Shown here: piece after piece, positions 48,579 through 57,310 of the stretch
Layout of the letters: every line of letters starts with the position of its first letter
Numbering within the stretch: the stretch's first letter is position 1
From: JAPORY01 sp965215385
GTDB lineage: Bacteria > Pseudomonadota > Alphaproteobacteria > Rhodobacterales > Rhodobacteraceae
DNA: 64,000 nucleotides
Reading direction: 5' to 3'
Assembly (NCBI GenBank): GCA_965215385.1
Contig: OZ244059.1
Span: forward strand, 1,984,001 to 2,048,000
Position numbers and translations under genes: made by a program
The notes under the pieces: model-generated
Databases searched by the model: none
Told to the model about the DNA's origin: nothing
The model's input: the letters and a program-made list of their open reading frames with translations, nothing else

Positions 48579-48629
48579 CGATCGCAGGAGGATTCGGCGA
48601 TGGAGACATTAGCAAGCATCTGAGCAAAT

Positions 48630-48968
48630 CGAAGAGGACGGTACCGCAGTCACTTTTTTGCCTTAGCGTTGTCGGTCATACTTGGATTTTTGCCGCCAGT
48701 GGCGGCGGCCCAGAGTTGTGCGGCAGCGGACAATACCCCAACGACGGCACAGGACTTGCAGTTTATCACCCCTGCGCCGCCCACGGCGCAGATCGCGCAA
48801 GATCGGCAGTATGCGATTTGGTGCCTGGCCGCCCCCGAAGAGGTGGAATTGACCGGATTGGAGATGGCGGATTTCGATGTCGATTACGCAAGAGATAAAG
48901 CGTGTGGACGCAATAGGAACCGCAAATGCGATCTCGGCAGCTATGATTTCTATGTTCAGACATCTTGA
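48630..48968 (+). CDS. Unrecognised small secreted protein, start unclear
   Basis: The frame (open from 48624) reads HFFALALSVILGFLPPVAAAQSCAAAD, a convincing signal peptide, and then an 80-residue acidic domain with cysteines (IWCLAAPEEVELTG and KACGRNRNRKCDLGSYDFY). There is no ATG; the first start codon in frame is the TTG at 48669, which would cut the signal peptide short. A frameshift at or before the T6 run (48654-48659), or a real non-ATG start, may explain this. The mature part matches nothing I know. Confidence 0.4.
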   Translation, partial: RRGRYRSHFFALALSVILGFLPPVAAAQSCAAADNTPTTAQDLQFITPAPPTAQIAQDRQYAIWCLAAPEEVELTGLEMADFDVDYARDKACGRNRNRKCDLGSYDFYVQTS

Positions 48969-49122
48969 CCTCGGGACCTTTTTTTCTTGCCGCAAAGTGA
49001 TGCCATTTCACCGGCATTGTGCAGTTGGGGGTGAGACTGATAAGCCGTTGATCGGATATTTGCCGGCGAATCGGCATCAACCAAAGTTTTAGGGGATACA
49101 GGATGCGTTTGTTTGATCACAA

Positions 49123-49545
49123 TTGCGTAAGTCCCTATTCTTCTTAGCTTTTTTGCGATTAAGCGAATTTATTGCAGTTCACGCTGTCAAGATGTCTGGT
49201 GTTAGACGGATTAGCAAATGCACCTTAACCGTCACCGCCATGTGGGACTGTCTCAGCGCGGACGACGATTGTCGACACAATCAACCGCGCAATCGAGACT
49301 ATCAAAATGGCCGTCCCATTGCCAGTATCGGGACCCATCTCTATAACGGAGAGTTGTGCCTAGATTTGGCACCGCCACGAACCGTGGACGGAAACTCTTT
49401 GGTATGGGAGTACGACCAAGATGATCCAAATGATCCACAGGTTCGGATGGGAATTCAGCCATCGCCCAACCACGGATTACGAGACTCGAACCGCAATGTG
49501 GTTAAGCTACGGCAAGACGCCGCCTGTGTCATGGTGGGGAGTTAG
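49123..49545 (+). CDS. Unrecognised small protein, possibly exported
   Basis: 140 residues from a TTG, beginning RKSLFFLAFLRLSEFIAVHA, which resembles a signal sequence. The rest is polar, with regular aspartates and four cysteines (WDCLSADDDCRHNQ, then GELCLDLAPP and DAACVMVG). No family is recognised. It lies after another secreted-protein-like ORF in the same direction, so the two could be related in function. Start choice is weak; an in-frame ATG at 49192 is an alternative. Confidence 0.4.
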   Translation: MRKSLFFLAFLRLSEFIAVHAVKMSGVRRISKCTLTVTAMWDCLSADDDCRHNQPRNRDYQNGRPIASIGTHLYNGELCLDLAPPRTVDGNSLVWEYDQDDPNDPQVRMGIQPSPNHGLRDSNRNVVKLRQDAACVMVGS

Positions 49546-49841
49546 GATTTAGGATCGTGGCACTTATTTTGCGACGTAGCGATCACCTTGTTCTAGGGGC
49601 AAAGACTAACCGAGAACTCACCAGAAAATTTTAAAACTTTGGCAAGGATATACAGCCCGCCCCGACTTCTTGGAACCCTTCGCACCTTGATGGGCGATAT
49701 GAAATTGGCATGGACAGCGACGGCTCACAGGGGCAGCGTGACAAAGCCAGTCCCGACAATCCACGCAGCGAAAATCTTTTTCCAAAAAAAATCGTGGCGA
49801 AATTATTGACAAGAGCCAATGCTCTTCCTATCTGCCACTTA
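49546..49841. other. Region upstream of groES
   Basis: About 300 bases. A minus-strand frame with FRCVDCRDWLCH has cysteine pairs reminiscent of a small zinc ribbon, but it is short and overlaps the groES promoter region, so it was not called. Confidence 0.4.
49806..49834 (+). promoter_or_regulatory. groESL sigma-70 type promoter
   Basis: TTGACA at 49806-49811 and TATCTG at 49829-49834 are 17 bases apart, a good -35/-10 pair. They lie directly before the CIRCE element, as in HrcA-regulated groE operons. The -35 box is perfect; the -10 is moderate. Confidence 0.7.
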
Positions 49842-49868
49842 TTAGCACTCACCTTGTGTGAGTGTTAA
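49842..49868. promoter_or_regulatory. CIRCE operator (HrcA binding site)
   Basis: TTAGCACTC, nine bases, then GAGTGTTAA: the CIRCE inverted repeat with one deviation (GAGTGTTAA instead of GAGTGCTAA). It sits just after the -10 box and 58 bases before the groES start, so HrcA should repress groESL at normal temperature. hrcA is not in the window. Confidence 0.93.
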
Positions 49869-49926
49869 CGATTAATGGCGAAAGCCGCAAATTTAACAAT
49901 GTAACCTTTCGTTCAAGGAGTGTATT

Positions 49927-50241
49927 ATGGACTTCAAACCACTTCATGATCGGGTGCTGGTGCGTCGTGTCGAAAGTGACGAAAAGACCGCCGGCGGACT
50001 GATCATTCCCGACAGTGCCAAGGAAAAACCAGCTGAAGGCATCGTTGTCGCCTGCGGCGAAGGTGCCCGTAAGGATAGCGGTGAATTGATTGAAATGGCC
50101 GTTTCGGCCGGTGATAAAATCCTATTCGGCAAATGGTCTGGCACCGAGGTCACGATTGATGGCGAAGAAATGCTCATCATGAAGGAGAGTGACATTCTGG
50201 GAATCATTGACACGGGTGCGTCGATCAAGAAAGCGGCCTAA
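49927..50241 (+). CDS. groES: Co-chaperonin GroES
   Basis: 104 residues. Heptameric lid of the GroEL folding chamber. Start FKPLHDRVLVRRVESDEKTAGGLIIPDSAKEKPAEG contains the mobile loop (KTAGGLIIPDSAKEKP), then GDKILFGKWSGTEVTIDGEE and the C-terminal DILGII. AAGGAG ribosome binding site 7 bases before the ATG. First gene of the CIRCE-regulated operon. Confidence 0.98.
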   Translation: MDFKPLHDRVLVRRVESDEKTAGGLIIPDSAKEKPAEGIVVACGEGARKDSGELIEMAVSAGDKILFGKWSGTEVTIDGEEMLIMKESDILGIIDTGASIKKAA

Positions 50242-50292
50242 CGCTCGCTCAATTGATACTGTTTACCCTACATGTAATCGGAGAAGAAAACT

Positions 50293-51936
50293 ATGTCCGC
50301 AAAAGACGTAAGATTTGAAAACGACGCCCGTGACCGCATGATTCGCGGCGTCAATACTTTGGCCAACGCAGTCAAAGTCACGCTCGGGCCAAAGGGCCGA
50401 AATGTCGTACTAGATAAGTCCTTCGGTGCCCCGCGCATCACTAAGGATGGTGTGACTGTTGCTAAAGAAATCGAACTTGAAGACAAGTTCGAGAATATGG
50501 GCGCACAGATGGTCAAAGAGGTCGCTTCACGAACCAACGATGAAGCGGGTGATGGAACGACCACCGCAACCGTGTTGGCGCAGTCAATCGTAACCGAGGG
50601 TATGAAAGCTGTTGCAGCCGGTATGAACCCGATGGACCTTAAGCGCGGCATTGATCTCGCTACCACCAAGGTCGTTGAGGATATCGTTGCGTCGGCTCGC
50701 GAAGTCAAAGACAGCGATGAGGTCGCTCAGGTCGGTACGATTTCCGCCAATGGTGAGGAAGAAATCGGTCGGCAAATTGCTGACGCGATGCAGAAAGTTG
50801 GAAACGAAGGCGTCATTACCGTTGAGGAAAACAAAGGGCTTGAGACCGAGACCGATGTGGTCGAAGGTATGCAGTTCGACCGCGGCTACCTATCGCCATA
50901 TTTCGTCACCAATGCTGACAAGATGACAGCAGAGCTCGAAGATTGTATGATTCTCTTGCACGAGAAAAAACTATCATCTTTGCAGCCGATGGTTCCGCTG
51001 CTTGAGTCGGTCATCCAATCGCAAAAGCCGTTGCTGATTGTCGCCGAGGACGTCGAAGGCGAAGCCTTAGCAACACTTGTCGTGAACAAGTTGCGTGGCG
51101 GTTTAAAAATCGCTGGCGTGAAGGCACCAGGCTTTGGTGACCGACGCAAAGCAATGCTGCAAGACATCGCTATTTTGACTGGCGGTCAGGTCATCTCAGA
51201 AGATTTGGGCATGAAGCTAGAGAATGTCACAATTGACATGCTTGGTAGTGCCAAGAAGATCCAAATCACCAAAGATGAGACGACAATCGTTGATGGTGCT
51301 GGAAATAAAGCTGAAATCGAAGCACGAGTTGCGCAAATTCGTCAGCAAATCGAAGAAACCACCTCTGACTATGACCGTGAAAAACTGCAAGAGCGGGTTG
51401 CTAAACTCGCTGGTGGTGTCGCGGTTATCCGTGTTGGCGGCATGACCGAAGTGGAAGTGAAAGAGCGTAAAGATCGTGTCGATGACGCTCTGAATGCGAC
51501 CCGCGCAGCCGTACAAGAAGGTATTGTTGTTGGTGGCGGTGTTGCTCTCGTTCAAGGTGCAAAGAAAGCGCTTGATGGGTTAAAGGGGCATAACGCTGAC
51601 CAGAATGCGGGTATCGACATTGTTCGCCGTGCTATCGAGTCGCCGTTGCGTCAGATCGCTGAGAACGCGGGCGTTGACGGCGCAGTGGTCGCCGGCAAGA
51701 TACGCGAGTCTAACGATACGAGTTTTGGCTTTAATGCCCAAACTGAGGAGTATGGTGATCTCTTCTCCTTTGGCGTCATAGATCCGGCGAAAGTGGTTCG
51801 CACGGCTCTCGAAGACGCAGCTTCCGTTGCCGGCCTGCTAATTACAACAGAGGCGATGGTCGCAGAGAAACCACAAAAAGAGTCTCCTGCAGCTGGCGGA
51901 ATGCCAGACATGGGCGGCATGGGTGGCATGATGTAG
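50293..51936 (+). CDS. groEL: Chaperonin GroEL
   Basis: 547 residues, standard length. N-terminal AKDVRFENDARDRMIRGVNTLANAVKVTLGPKGRNV and nucleotide motif GDGTTTATVLAQ; apical domain with GYLSPYFVTN; C-terminal family signature AAVQEGIVVGGGVAL and the flexible GGM tail (GGMPDMGGMGGMM). It folds substrate proteins in an ATP cycle with GroES. A strong intrinsic terminator follows 27 bases later. Only one groEL is in the window. Confidence 0.99.
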   Translation: MSAKDVRFENDARDRMIRGVNTLANAVKVTLGPKGRNVVLDKSFGAPRITKDGVTVAKEIELEDKFENMGAQMVKEVASRTNDEAGDGTTTATVLAQSIVTEGMKAVAAGMNPMDLKRGIDLATTKVVEDIVASAREVKDSDEVAQVGTISANGEEEIGRQIADAMQKVGNEGVITVEENKGLETETDVVEGMQFDRGYLSPYFVTNADKMTAELEDCMILLHEKKLSSLQPMVPLLESVIQSQKPLLIVAEDVEGEALATLVVNKLRGGLKIAGVKAPGFGDRRKAMLQDIAILTGGQVISEDLGMKLENVTIDMLGSAKKIQITKDETTIVDGAGNKAEIEARVAQIRQQIEETTSDYDREKLQERVAKLAGGVAVIRVGGMTEVEVKERKDRVDDALNATRAAVQEGIVVGGGVALVQGAKKALDGLKGHNADQNAGIDIVRRAIESPLRQIAENAGVDGAVVAGKIRESNDTSFGFNAQTEEYGDLFSFGVIDPAKVVRTALEDAASVAGLLITTEAMVAEKPQKESPAAGGMPDMGGMGGMM

Positions 51937-51963
51937 GCATCGCTTACACTGTTTGCTCAACGA

Positions 51964-51993
51964 GGGCGGCGCGTTCGCGCCGCCCTTCTTCTT
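51964..51993 (+). terminator. Intrinsic terminator of groESL
   Basis: GGGCGGCGCG and CGCGCCGCCC form a perfect 10-base GC stem around TT (effectively a cTTCGc-like loop), followed by the pyrimidine run TTCTTCTTT. It lies directly after groEL. Confidence 0.88.
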
Positions 51994-52109
51994 TGATCAT
52001 TGGCTCAATGACTTTAATCGGCTAAAGGACCAAGATCGCGGTTTCAAGGCGCGACGATTTTAGGGTTTGGCGCCGAGCCGCCCTTATCAATTTCAAGATC
52101 TGCGGTTTC

Positions 52110-52565
52110 TCAGAACACAAGTGGCTCGAGCGGATCATAGCCAAAACCTTCTGCCCAGGCAATTTTTGGGAGGCTTGACGGCTTGATGTGAGCCGTTTCG
52201 GCCTCTTCGCGGGTGAACCACCGCCGCTTGTTGACGACACCTTGCGGGTCAAGCCAGTCGTTATCAAGATGGCCCGAGACTAATCGACAGCGAAAAAAGA
52301 CCTCAACCTGATGAAACTGACTTTTCGGATCATGAAATTCATTGACGAGGCATGGTGTTCCGACTTGAACTGTTAGCCCGGTTTCCTCATTCATCTCTCG
52401 CTCGAGATTGTCGGGTAGCGATTGTCCGCATTCAACGCCGCCGCCGGGCGCACACCAAAGAGAACTCTTGTGGTTTGCCCAAGCATTTACAAGCAGGAGG
52501 CGGTCTTGGTGAATTAAAATGCCGCGCACTGCCAGTCTTAGAGATTTTCCGATTGCAATAGACAT
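52110..52565 (-). CDS. Nudix hydrolase
   Basis: 151 residues from the ATG at 52565; the frame is open to 52703, but the extra N-terminus looks non-coding. Nudix helix LEREMNEETGL with the REUxEE core intact. In the G-x5-E part the glutamate is replaced by glutamine (GGVECGQS). The C-terminal part (WFTREEAETAHIKPSSLPK) resembles other short MutT-type enzymes that act on damaged or unusual NTPs. The substrate is unknown. A GGGGA ribosome binding site lies about 10 bases before the start. Confidence 0.85.
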   Translation of the reverse strand: MSIAIGKSLRLAVRGILIHQDRLLLVNAWANHKSSLWCAPGGGVECGQSLPDNLEREMNEETGLTVQVGTPCLVNEFHDPKSQFHQVEVFFRCRLVSGHLDNDWLDPQGVVNKRRWFTREEAETAHIKPSSLPKIAWAEGFGYDPLEPLVF

Positions 52566-52757
52566 CTGTCGCAGTTCCCCAAGAGTAGACGCGTTTGGCC
52601 TTAAGAGGTTGTCCAGAAGATCAGACAATGGATTAGCACAAATAAAGGAAACTTTGGAAACGATTGACGAAGCAGTCAAGCAGCGAGGAATGTCTGACTT
52701 CACTTTGAGATTGGACCGGGTTAATTCCGACTTAAGGCAAATTGGTGATGCTTATAA

Positions 52758-53079
52758 CGGAATTTTCGTGACAGGTATAGCGGGCAAATGGTGACTATAC
52801 TAACGGACAAACGGTGAGTACTCTATGGGGCAGCTAGTGAGCGAGCTAGTGGGCAAATGGTGAATAGATTAACGGGCAAATGGTGACTATACTAACGGAC
52901 AAACGGTGAGTACTCTATGGGGTAGCTAGTGAGCGAGCTATCGGGCAAATGGTGAATAGACTAGCGGGCAAATGGTGACTATACTAACGGACAAACGGTG
53001 AGTACTCTATGGGGTAGCTAGTGAGCGGGCTATCGGGCAAATGGTGAATAGTTTAACGGTGTAATCGTGATTGAAAAAA
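52758..53079 (+). repeat. Tandem array of 23-base repeats in a 92-base higher-order unit
   Basis: Three tandem copies of a 92-base unit start at 52781, 52873 and 52965 and end at 53056. Each 92-mer is itself four 23-base units (12 in all), three of which begin CGGGCAAATGGTGA or CGGACAAACGGTGA, while one is more divergent (GGGGTAGCTAGTGAGC). A degenerate unit lies on the left (52758-52780, CGGAATTTTCGTGAC) and another on the right (53057 on, CGGTGTAATCGTGATTG), where it contains the GTG start of the next gene at 53067. The period is not a multiple of 3, so it is not coding. It could be an iteron-like protein-binding array, a transposon end with multiple repeats, or a regulator of the ATPase gene. 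Confidence 0.9.
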
Positions 53080-54347
53080 ACTATTCTAGACATATGATGA
53101 CCTTGCTTGAGACGGCACTCGTTTCTTTCAAAGTCATTAATCTAATCGGCCCTCGACAAGTCGGAAAAACGACGATGGTTCGCGATCACTTGGGGAGAGG
53201 GAGGTATATCACGCTAGACGAGAAAGCTATATTGCAGGCAATTGAAACCGACGCGGTTCAACTGTTAATCGACCTGAAAGAAGATGCTGATGGTGAACCT
53301 GTTATCATTGATGAGGCTCAGCGATCAAAGCAGCTCGCGTTAGCGTTAAAGGTCGTCGTTGACCGAGATAGGCACAAAGGTCAATTCATCTTAACTGGAT
53401 CCTCCAATATCTTTGCGATGACGGATATTCCCGATGGTCTCCCCGGACGCGTGGTGCCAATGGGTCTATCGCCGTTAATGCTATCGGAAATAAAAAATCG
53501 ACCGCCAAGTCGGTTGCTGGATTGGACGCTGCAAAAAAACCCCCGACTTACACAGATTAACTGCTCTGGGGATTTTTCTCGAAAGGAGTGCGTCGAGCTT
53601 ATCGTGAAAGGCGGCTTCCCTGAATCCAGGGACTTGCCGATAAGAGTGAGACAGCAACTGTATCGGAGTTATGTGGATGTGATGGTTGACCGGGATGTGC
53701 GTAGCGTTTTTCCCGTTCGAAAGACAGACAAATTTCGCCGACTGATTAATCAAGTGGCAAGTCGAACTGCGCAGGAAGTGAACCGTTCAGAGTTATCAAA
53801 ACTCATTGGTATAAAACGGGAGACTGTCGAAGATTATCTTGATATCATGACACGTTTGTCAATTGTAACTCAAGTAGAGGCTTGGACTTCTAGTGAAGCC
53901 AAGCGAGAAAAAAAATTACCAAAATTCCACTTCATCGACACTGGGATGAATTGTGCCCTTCGCCGATTTGACGAACATTCATTTGATCTCGGAATGAACG
54001 CAGCACAGTTTGGTGGTTTGGTGGAAAGTTGGGTATTTAATGAGCTACTTCGACTGCTACCGTTTCAATCTAAGGAATTTCGTTTGTTTCACTGGCGAAC
54101 CGCTGATCGCCGAGAAATTGATATCATTGCCGAAGGGGGTAACCAGATTGTCGGTATCGAAGTAAAAGCTTCTACCAGCGTAAGCGAACGCGACTTCAAG
54201 CACATAAAGTGGTTTGCCAATACAGGTCCCGGAAAATCTCGGGCCTTTACGGGCATTGTTTTTTATCTCGGGAACGAGAAATTGGGTTTCGGGGATGGCT
54301 GTTACGCTATTCCAGTCAGTGCGCTTTGGGCAGAGATCAAGATATAG
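53067..54347 (+). CDS. AAA/DUF4143 ATPase, intact
   Basis: 426 residues from the GTG at 53067; an ATG at 53094 is also possible. Walker A is GPRQVGKTT (29-37), Walker B VIIDEAQRS, sensor ILTGSSN; then VKGGFPESRDL, the helical DUF4143 region (RETVEDYLDIMTRLSI) and the C-terminal PD-(D/E)XK-like DRREIDIIAEGGNQIVGIEVKAS. It is collinear with the broken paralogue at 29.1-30.4 kb over its whole length and serves as its intact reference. The start codon lies inside the last degenerate repeat of a 23-base array, so the repeats may control its expression. Function of the family is not established. Confidence 0.9.
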   Translation: MIEKNYSRHMMTLLETALVSFKVINLIGPRQVGKTTMVRDHLGRGRYITLDEKAILQAIETDAVQLLIDLKEDADGEPVIIDEAQRSKQLALALKVVVDRDRHKGQFILTGSSNIFAMTDIPDGLPGRVVPMGLSPLMLSEIKNRPPSRLLDWTLQKNPRLTQINCSGDFSRKECVELIVKGGFPESRDLPIRVRQQLYRSYVDVMVDRDVRSVFPVRKTDKFRRLINQVASRTAQEVNRSELSKLIGIKRETVEDYLDIMTRLSIVTQVEAWTSSEAKREKKLPKFHFIDTGMNCALRRFDEHSFDLGMNAAQFGGLVESWVFNELLRLLPFQSKEFRLFHWRTADRREIDIIAEGGNQIVGIEVKASTSVSERDFKHIKWFANTGPGKSRAFTGIVFYLGNEKLGFGDGCYAIPVSALWAEIKI

Positions 54348-54527
54348 CACGAGAATGTTGTTGTTAGGCTTGAAATATATGCAACCTGCTCTGTCGGCGA
54401 TGGCCGCGGTCAGACAGATGGGGTGTTACCCTTAAGACTATTACCAGAGTTAGAATTTAATTGGCGTTTGCGAACTCACCATGGCGGACAATAGAGTTCC
54501 AAAAACGGTATTCCTAAGAGGGAAATT

Positions 54528-56105
54528 ATGACCCGTAGGACTTTGCCCATTGGCATCCAAGATTTTCAAACGATTCGGAGCGAGGATTTCTATTATGTCG
54601 ACAAGACTCGGTTGATCCGACAGCTGGTCGATAGCGGTCGTTTTTTCTTTCTCTCTCGGCCACGTCGATTCGGCAAGAGCTTGCTTTTGAATACGCTCAA
54701 GGCTTTGTTCGAGGGTCAAGAAAAGTTGTTTGAGGGACTAGACATTCATGGACACTGGGATTGGTCAGTTACCCATCCGGTGGTGCGGTTGAGCTTTGGC
54801 AAGAACTATAATCGGCCGGAGGACATAGAGAGCAACCTCAAAAATCAATTCAACCTCATCGAACATGCCGCAGGACTAACGTTCGCTGATGTTGTCCCCT
54901 GCTCAGCCCCGGAGCGTTTGCAGAGTCTTTTATATCACCTCCATGATCAAACCGGACAACGTGTCGCTGTTTTGGTGGATGAATACGATAAGCCGATCTT
55001 GGATGTTCTCAGGAATCCGGAGCAGGCTAAGGCCAACCGGGAGTATCTGCGAGGCTTTTACGGAATGATCAAGGACAGTGCCGAACATGTTCGATTCGTC
55101 TTTGTTACCGGTGTCAGTATGTTCTCCAAGGTCAGCTTGTTTTCCGGTCTTAATAATCTAGAAGACATCAGTCTAGATCCTCGCTTCGCAACCCTCTGCG
55201 GCTACACTGATATCGACCTCGATACGGTCTTTGCCCCTGAACTGGAGGGTCTGGACCGCAACATGATCCGTACCTGGTACAATGGGTACAACTGGCGCGG
55301 AACGCAACGGCTCTATAATCCCTTTGATGTCCTCCTACTCTTCCAGAAACGAGAGTTTAATGCTCACTGGTTCGAAACTGGCTCACCCGGGTTTCTCTTC
55401 GAAACACTGACGAAGGACTCGGTTCATCCAAGTGAGTTGGAGGGGTGCGTGGTTGACAGGTCATTGATCGCAAAATTTGACATTAATGACGTCTGTGCCG
55501 AAGCCTTGATGTTCCAGACTGGCTATTTGACCATTGCAGAGGAGATGCGGCGGGGACACCGAATGATCTTCCAATTGGATTACCCCAATCTAGAGGTCAA
55601 ACTCAGTCTGAATGATGAATTTTTGGCCTATTTGAGTTCAGCGAATCGGGCTCTGATTGGGCAAGTGGAAACGCTGCGGGACTTCCTTGAAGCCAATGAC
55701 TTCGAAGGTTTTGCCAGTAAGCTCACGGCCTACATGGCCGGCATTCCCTATCAGTGGAAAACGACGGGCAACCTTGCAAATTACGAGGCGTGGTACGCAG
55801 GTTTATTGCATATGAGTTTCATCACCATTGGAGTCGATATTCGCTCTGAGGAGTCCACGAGTAGAGGACGGTCAGACTTTGTGGTGTTGACAGGCAGGCA
55901 GGTGTTTCTCTTTGAGTTCAAGATGGTCGGCTCGGTTGCGGAGACGGAAGCCACGCTCGCGGCGGCTCTCTCCCAGATGCGAGATCAAGGTTATGCCGAG
56001 AAATACCGAGATCGCAAGGAGCCCATTCACTTAATCGCCGTCGCCTGCGGGCGTGCGGAGCGCAATGTGTTAAAGGTTCGAGCGGAACCACTTATCGTTT
56101 CCTAA
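54528..56105 (+). CDS. AAA-ATPase-like protein with C-terminal PD-(D/E)XK nuclease domain (DUF1703)
   Basis: 525 residues, full length. The N-terminus TLPIGIQDFQTIRSEDFYYVDKTRLI is the family hallmark, Walker A is RPRRFGKS (K50, S51), then VAVLVDEYDKPILD (Walker B) and FVFVTGVSMFSKVSLFSGLNNLEDI. The nuclease part has D450 and E463-x-K465 (GRSDFV, FEFKM) followed by QMRDQGYAEKYRD. These proteins occur in many copies in some genomes and are suspected mobile or defence-related, with no proven role. The truncated copy at 13.3 kb is a relative. It has the same direction as the DUF4143 gene 180 bases upstream. Confidence 0.9.
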   Translation: MTRRTLPIGIQDFQTIRSEDFYYVDKTRLIRQLVDSGRFFFLSRPRRFGKSLLLNTLKALFEGQEKLFEGLDIHGHWDWSVTHPVVRLSFGKNYNRPEDIESNLKNQFNLIEHAAGLTFADVVPCSAPERLQSLLYHLHDQTGQRVAVLVDEYDKPILDVLRNPEQAKANREYLRGFYGMIKDSAEHVRFVFVTGVSMFSKVSLFSGLNNLEDISLDPRFATLCGYTDIDLDTVFAPELEGLDRNMIRTWYNGYNWRGTQRLYNPFDVLLLFQKREFNAHWFETGSPGFLFETLTKDSVHPSELEGCVVDRSLIAKFDINDVCAEALMFQTGYLTIAEEMRRGHRMIFQLDYPNLEVKLSLNDEFLAYLSSANRALIGQVETLRDFLEANDFEGFASKLTAYMAGIPYQWKTTGNLANYEAWYAGLLHMSFITIGVDIRSEESTSRGRSDFVVLTGRQVFLFEFKMVGSVAETEATLAAALSQMRDQGYAEKYRDRKEPIHLIAVACGRAERNVLKVRAEPLIVS

Positions 56106-56137
56106 TTTCTTCAGCGAGAGTTTCTTCTATCGGGTTC

Positions 56138-57310
56138 ATGTTGACCGCAAGTTTTCTCTCGAATGAAATTCTATGGCCACGCGGTTTTGAGCGAGGCCTA
56201 CTCTCCATATCTGCTGGGGTAATCACTCAAGAGCTTCAGAGCCCCTGCATTGATCTTGAAGGCTATATAATTCTGCCCGGCATGGTTGATGTGCACGGCG
56301 ACACATTTGAGCACCACGTTGCGACCCGACGCGGATTGGTGAAGGATCGAATCGACGGAATTCTCGCGACCGAGGCCGAAGTCGCCGCGAACGGAATTAC
56401 GACGGCAGTGTTGCCGCAATTCTGGAGCTGGGAAGGTGGTATCCGTGGCCCTGAATTTGCTGACAGCTTCTTTCAAGCGATGCGGATGGTTAGCGGAAGA
56501 ATATCGACAAGCCTAATCGGTCAGCTGCGTCTTGAAGTTCATATGGTCGATGACTTCGAACGGTTACCTGACTTACTATCGAAGTGGGACGTCAACTACG
56601 TGGTTTTTAACGATTCTCTGCCACCCGACATCTTGTTAATGAATGAGCAGTCGCCGCGCATAGTGCGACAAGCACTGCGAGCCAAGAGAAGTCCGGCAAA
56701 ACACTATCGATTGCTAAGCGAACTGCAGCATCATCAAGACGGCGTACCGGCGGCGGTTGATCGTTTGGCGAGGAAGCTACGGGAGCAATCCGTTTTGATC
56801 GGCACTCATGATGAGGCCGACGGAACCGGCTGGTCGCAATGGTCGCAGCGAGGTGTCCAGATCTCTGAATTTCCAACTACCGTTGAAGCGGTGGTAGCTG
56901 CAAAGCGAGATGGTGCGTTGGTTGTAATTGGTGCCCCAAATATCGTGCGTGGCGGTTCCCATAATGGTAATTTGGACGCCTGTGAACTGGTAACTGCGGG
57001 CTTGGTTGATGCCATCGCCTCAGATTATCATTATCCGAGTTTCCTGCAGGCGGTTAAGAGCCTAGACGAGAGAAATATCAGCGATTTTAGAGCAGCTTGG
57101 AGCCTCGTTTCTGCAAAACCGGCCGCTCTACTGGGTTTGTCTGATCGCGGTCGATTGAGTTCCGGGCTACGCGCTGACCTCACAATCTTGCACCGAGAAA
57201 CGGGACGCGTGGCGGCAACCATTGCAGGAGGTTGCGTGAGCTACCTCTCTGGTGCAATCGCCGAGAGATTTATGGCGAACGGTGTTTCGGGTGCCAGAGC
57301 CGACTGCTAA
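56138..57310 (+). CDS. phnM: Alpha-D-ribose 1-methylphosphonate 5-triphosphate diphosphatase
   Basis: 390 residues, amidohydrolase fold. In the C-P lyase pathway PhnM removes pyrophosphate from the ribosyl-phosphonate triphosphate. Signatures: VDVHGDTFEHHVATRRG (metal site HxD in the first strand), EVHMVDDF, GTHDEADGTGWSQW, GAPNIVRGGSHNGNLDA and ASDYHYPSFLQA. The C-terminus is the composite sandwich SSGLRADLTIL. No phnGHIJKL, phnD or other C-P lyase genes flank it. Its 3' end overlaps purK by 41 bases in convergent direction. Confidence 0.9.
   Translation: MLTASFLSNEILWPRGFERGLLSISAGVITQELQSPCIDLEGYIILPGMVDVHGDTFEHHVATRRGLVKDRIDGILATEAEVAANGITTAVLPQFWSWEGGIRGPEFADSFFQAMRMVSGRISTSLIGQLRLEVHMVDDFERLPDLLSKWDVNYVVFNDSLPPDILLMNEQSPRIVRQALRAKRSPAKHYRLLSELQHHQDGVPAAVDRLARKLREQSVLIGTHDEADGTGWSQWSQRGVQISEFPTTVEAVVAAKRDGALVVIGAPNIVRGGSHNGNLDACELVTAGLVDAIASDYHYPSFLQAVKSLDERNISDFRAAWSLVSAKPAALLGLSDRGRLSSGLRADLTILHRETGRVAATIAGGCVSYLSGAIAERFMANGVSGARADC

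Noticed and set aside
49618..49852. Minus-strand frames with CVDC and other cysteine pairs upstream of groES, possible zinc-ribbon protein.
   Set aside because: Short, overlaps the groES promoter and CIRCE region, and cysteine spacing does not fit the known small zinc-ribbon family.
52758..53079. The 23-base array as a CRISPR array.
   Set aside because: Units are contiguous without unique spacers and no cas genes are present.
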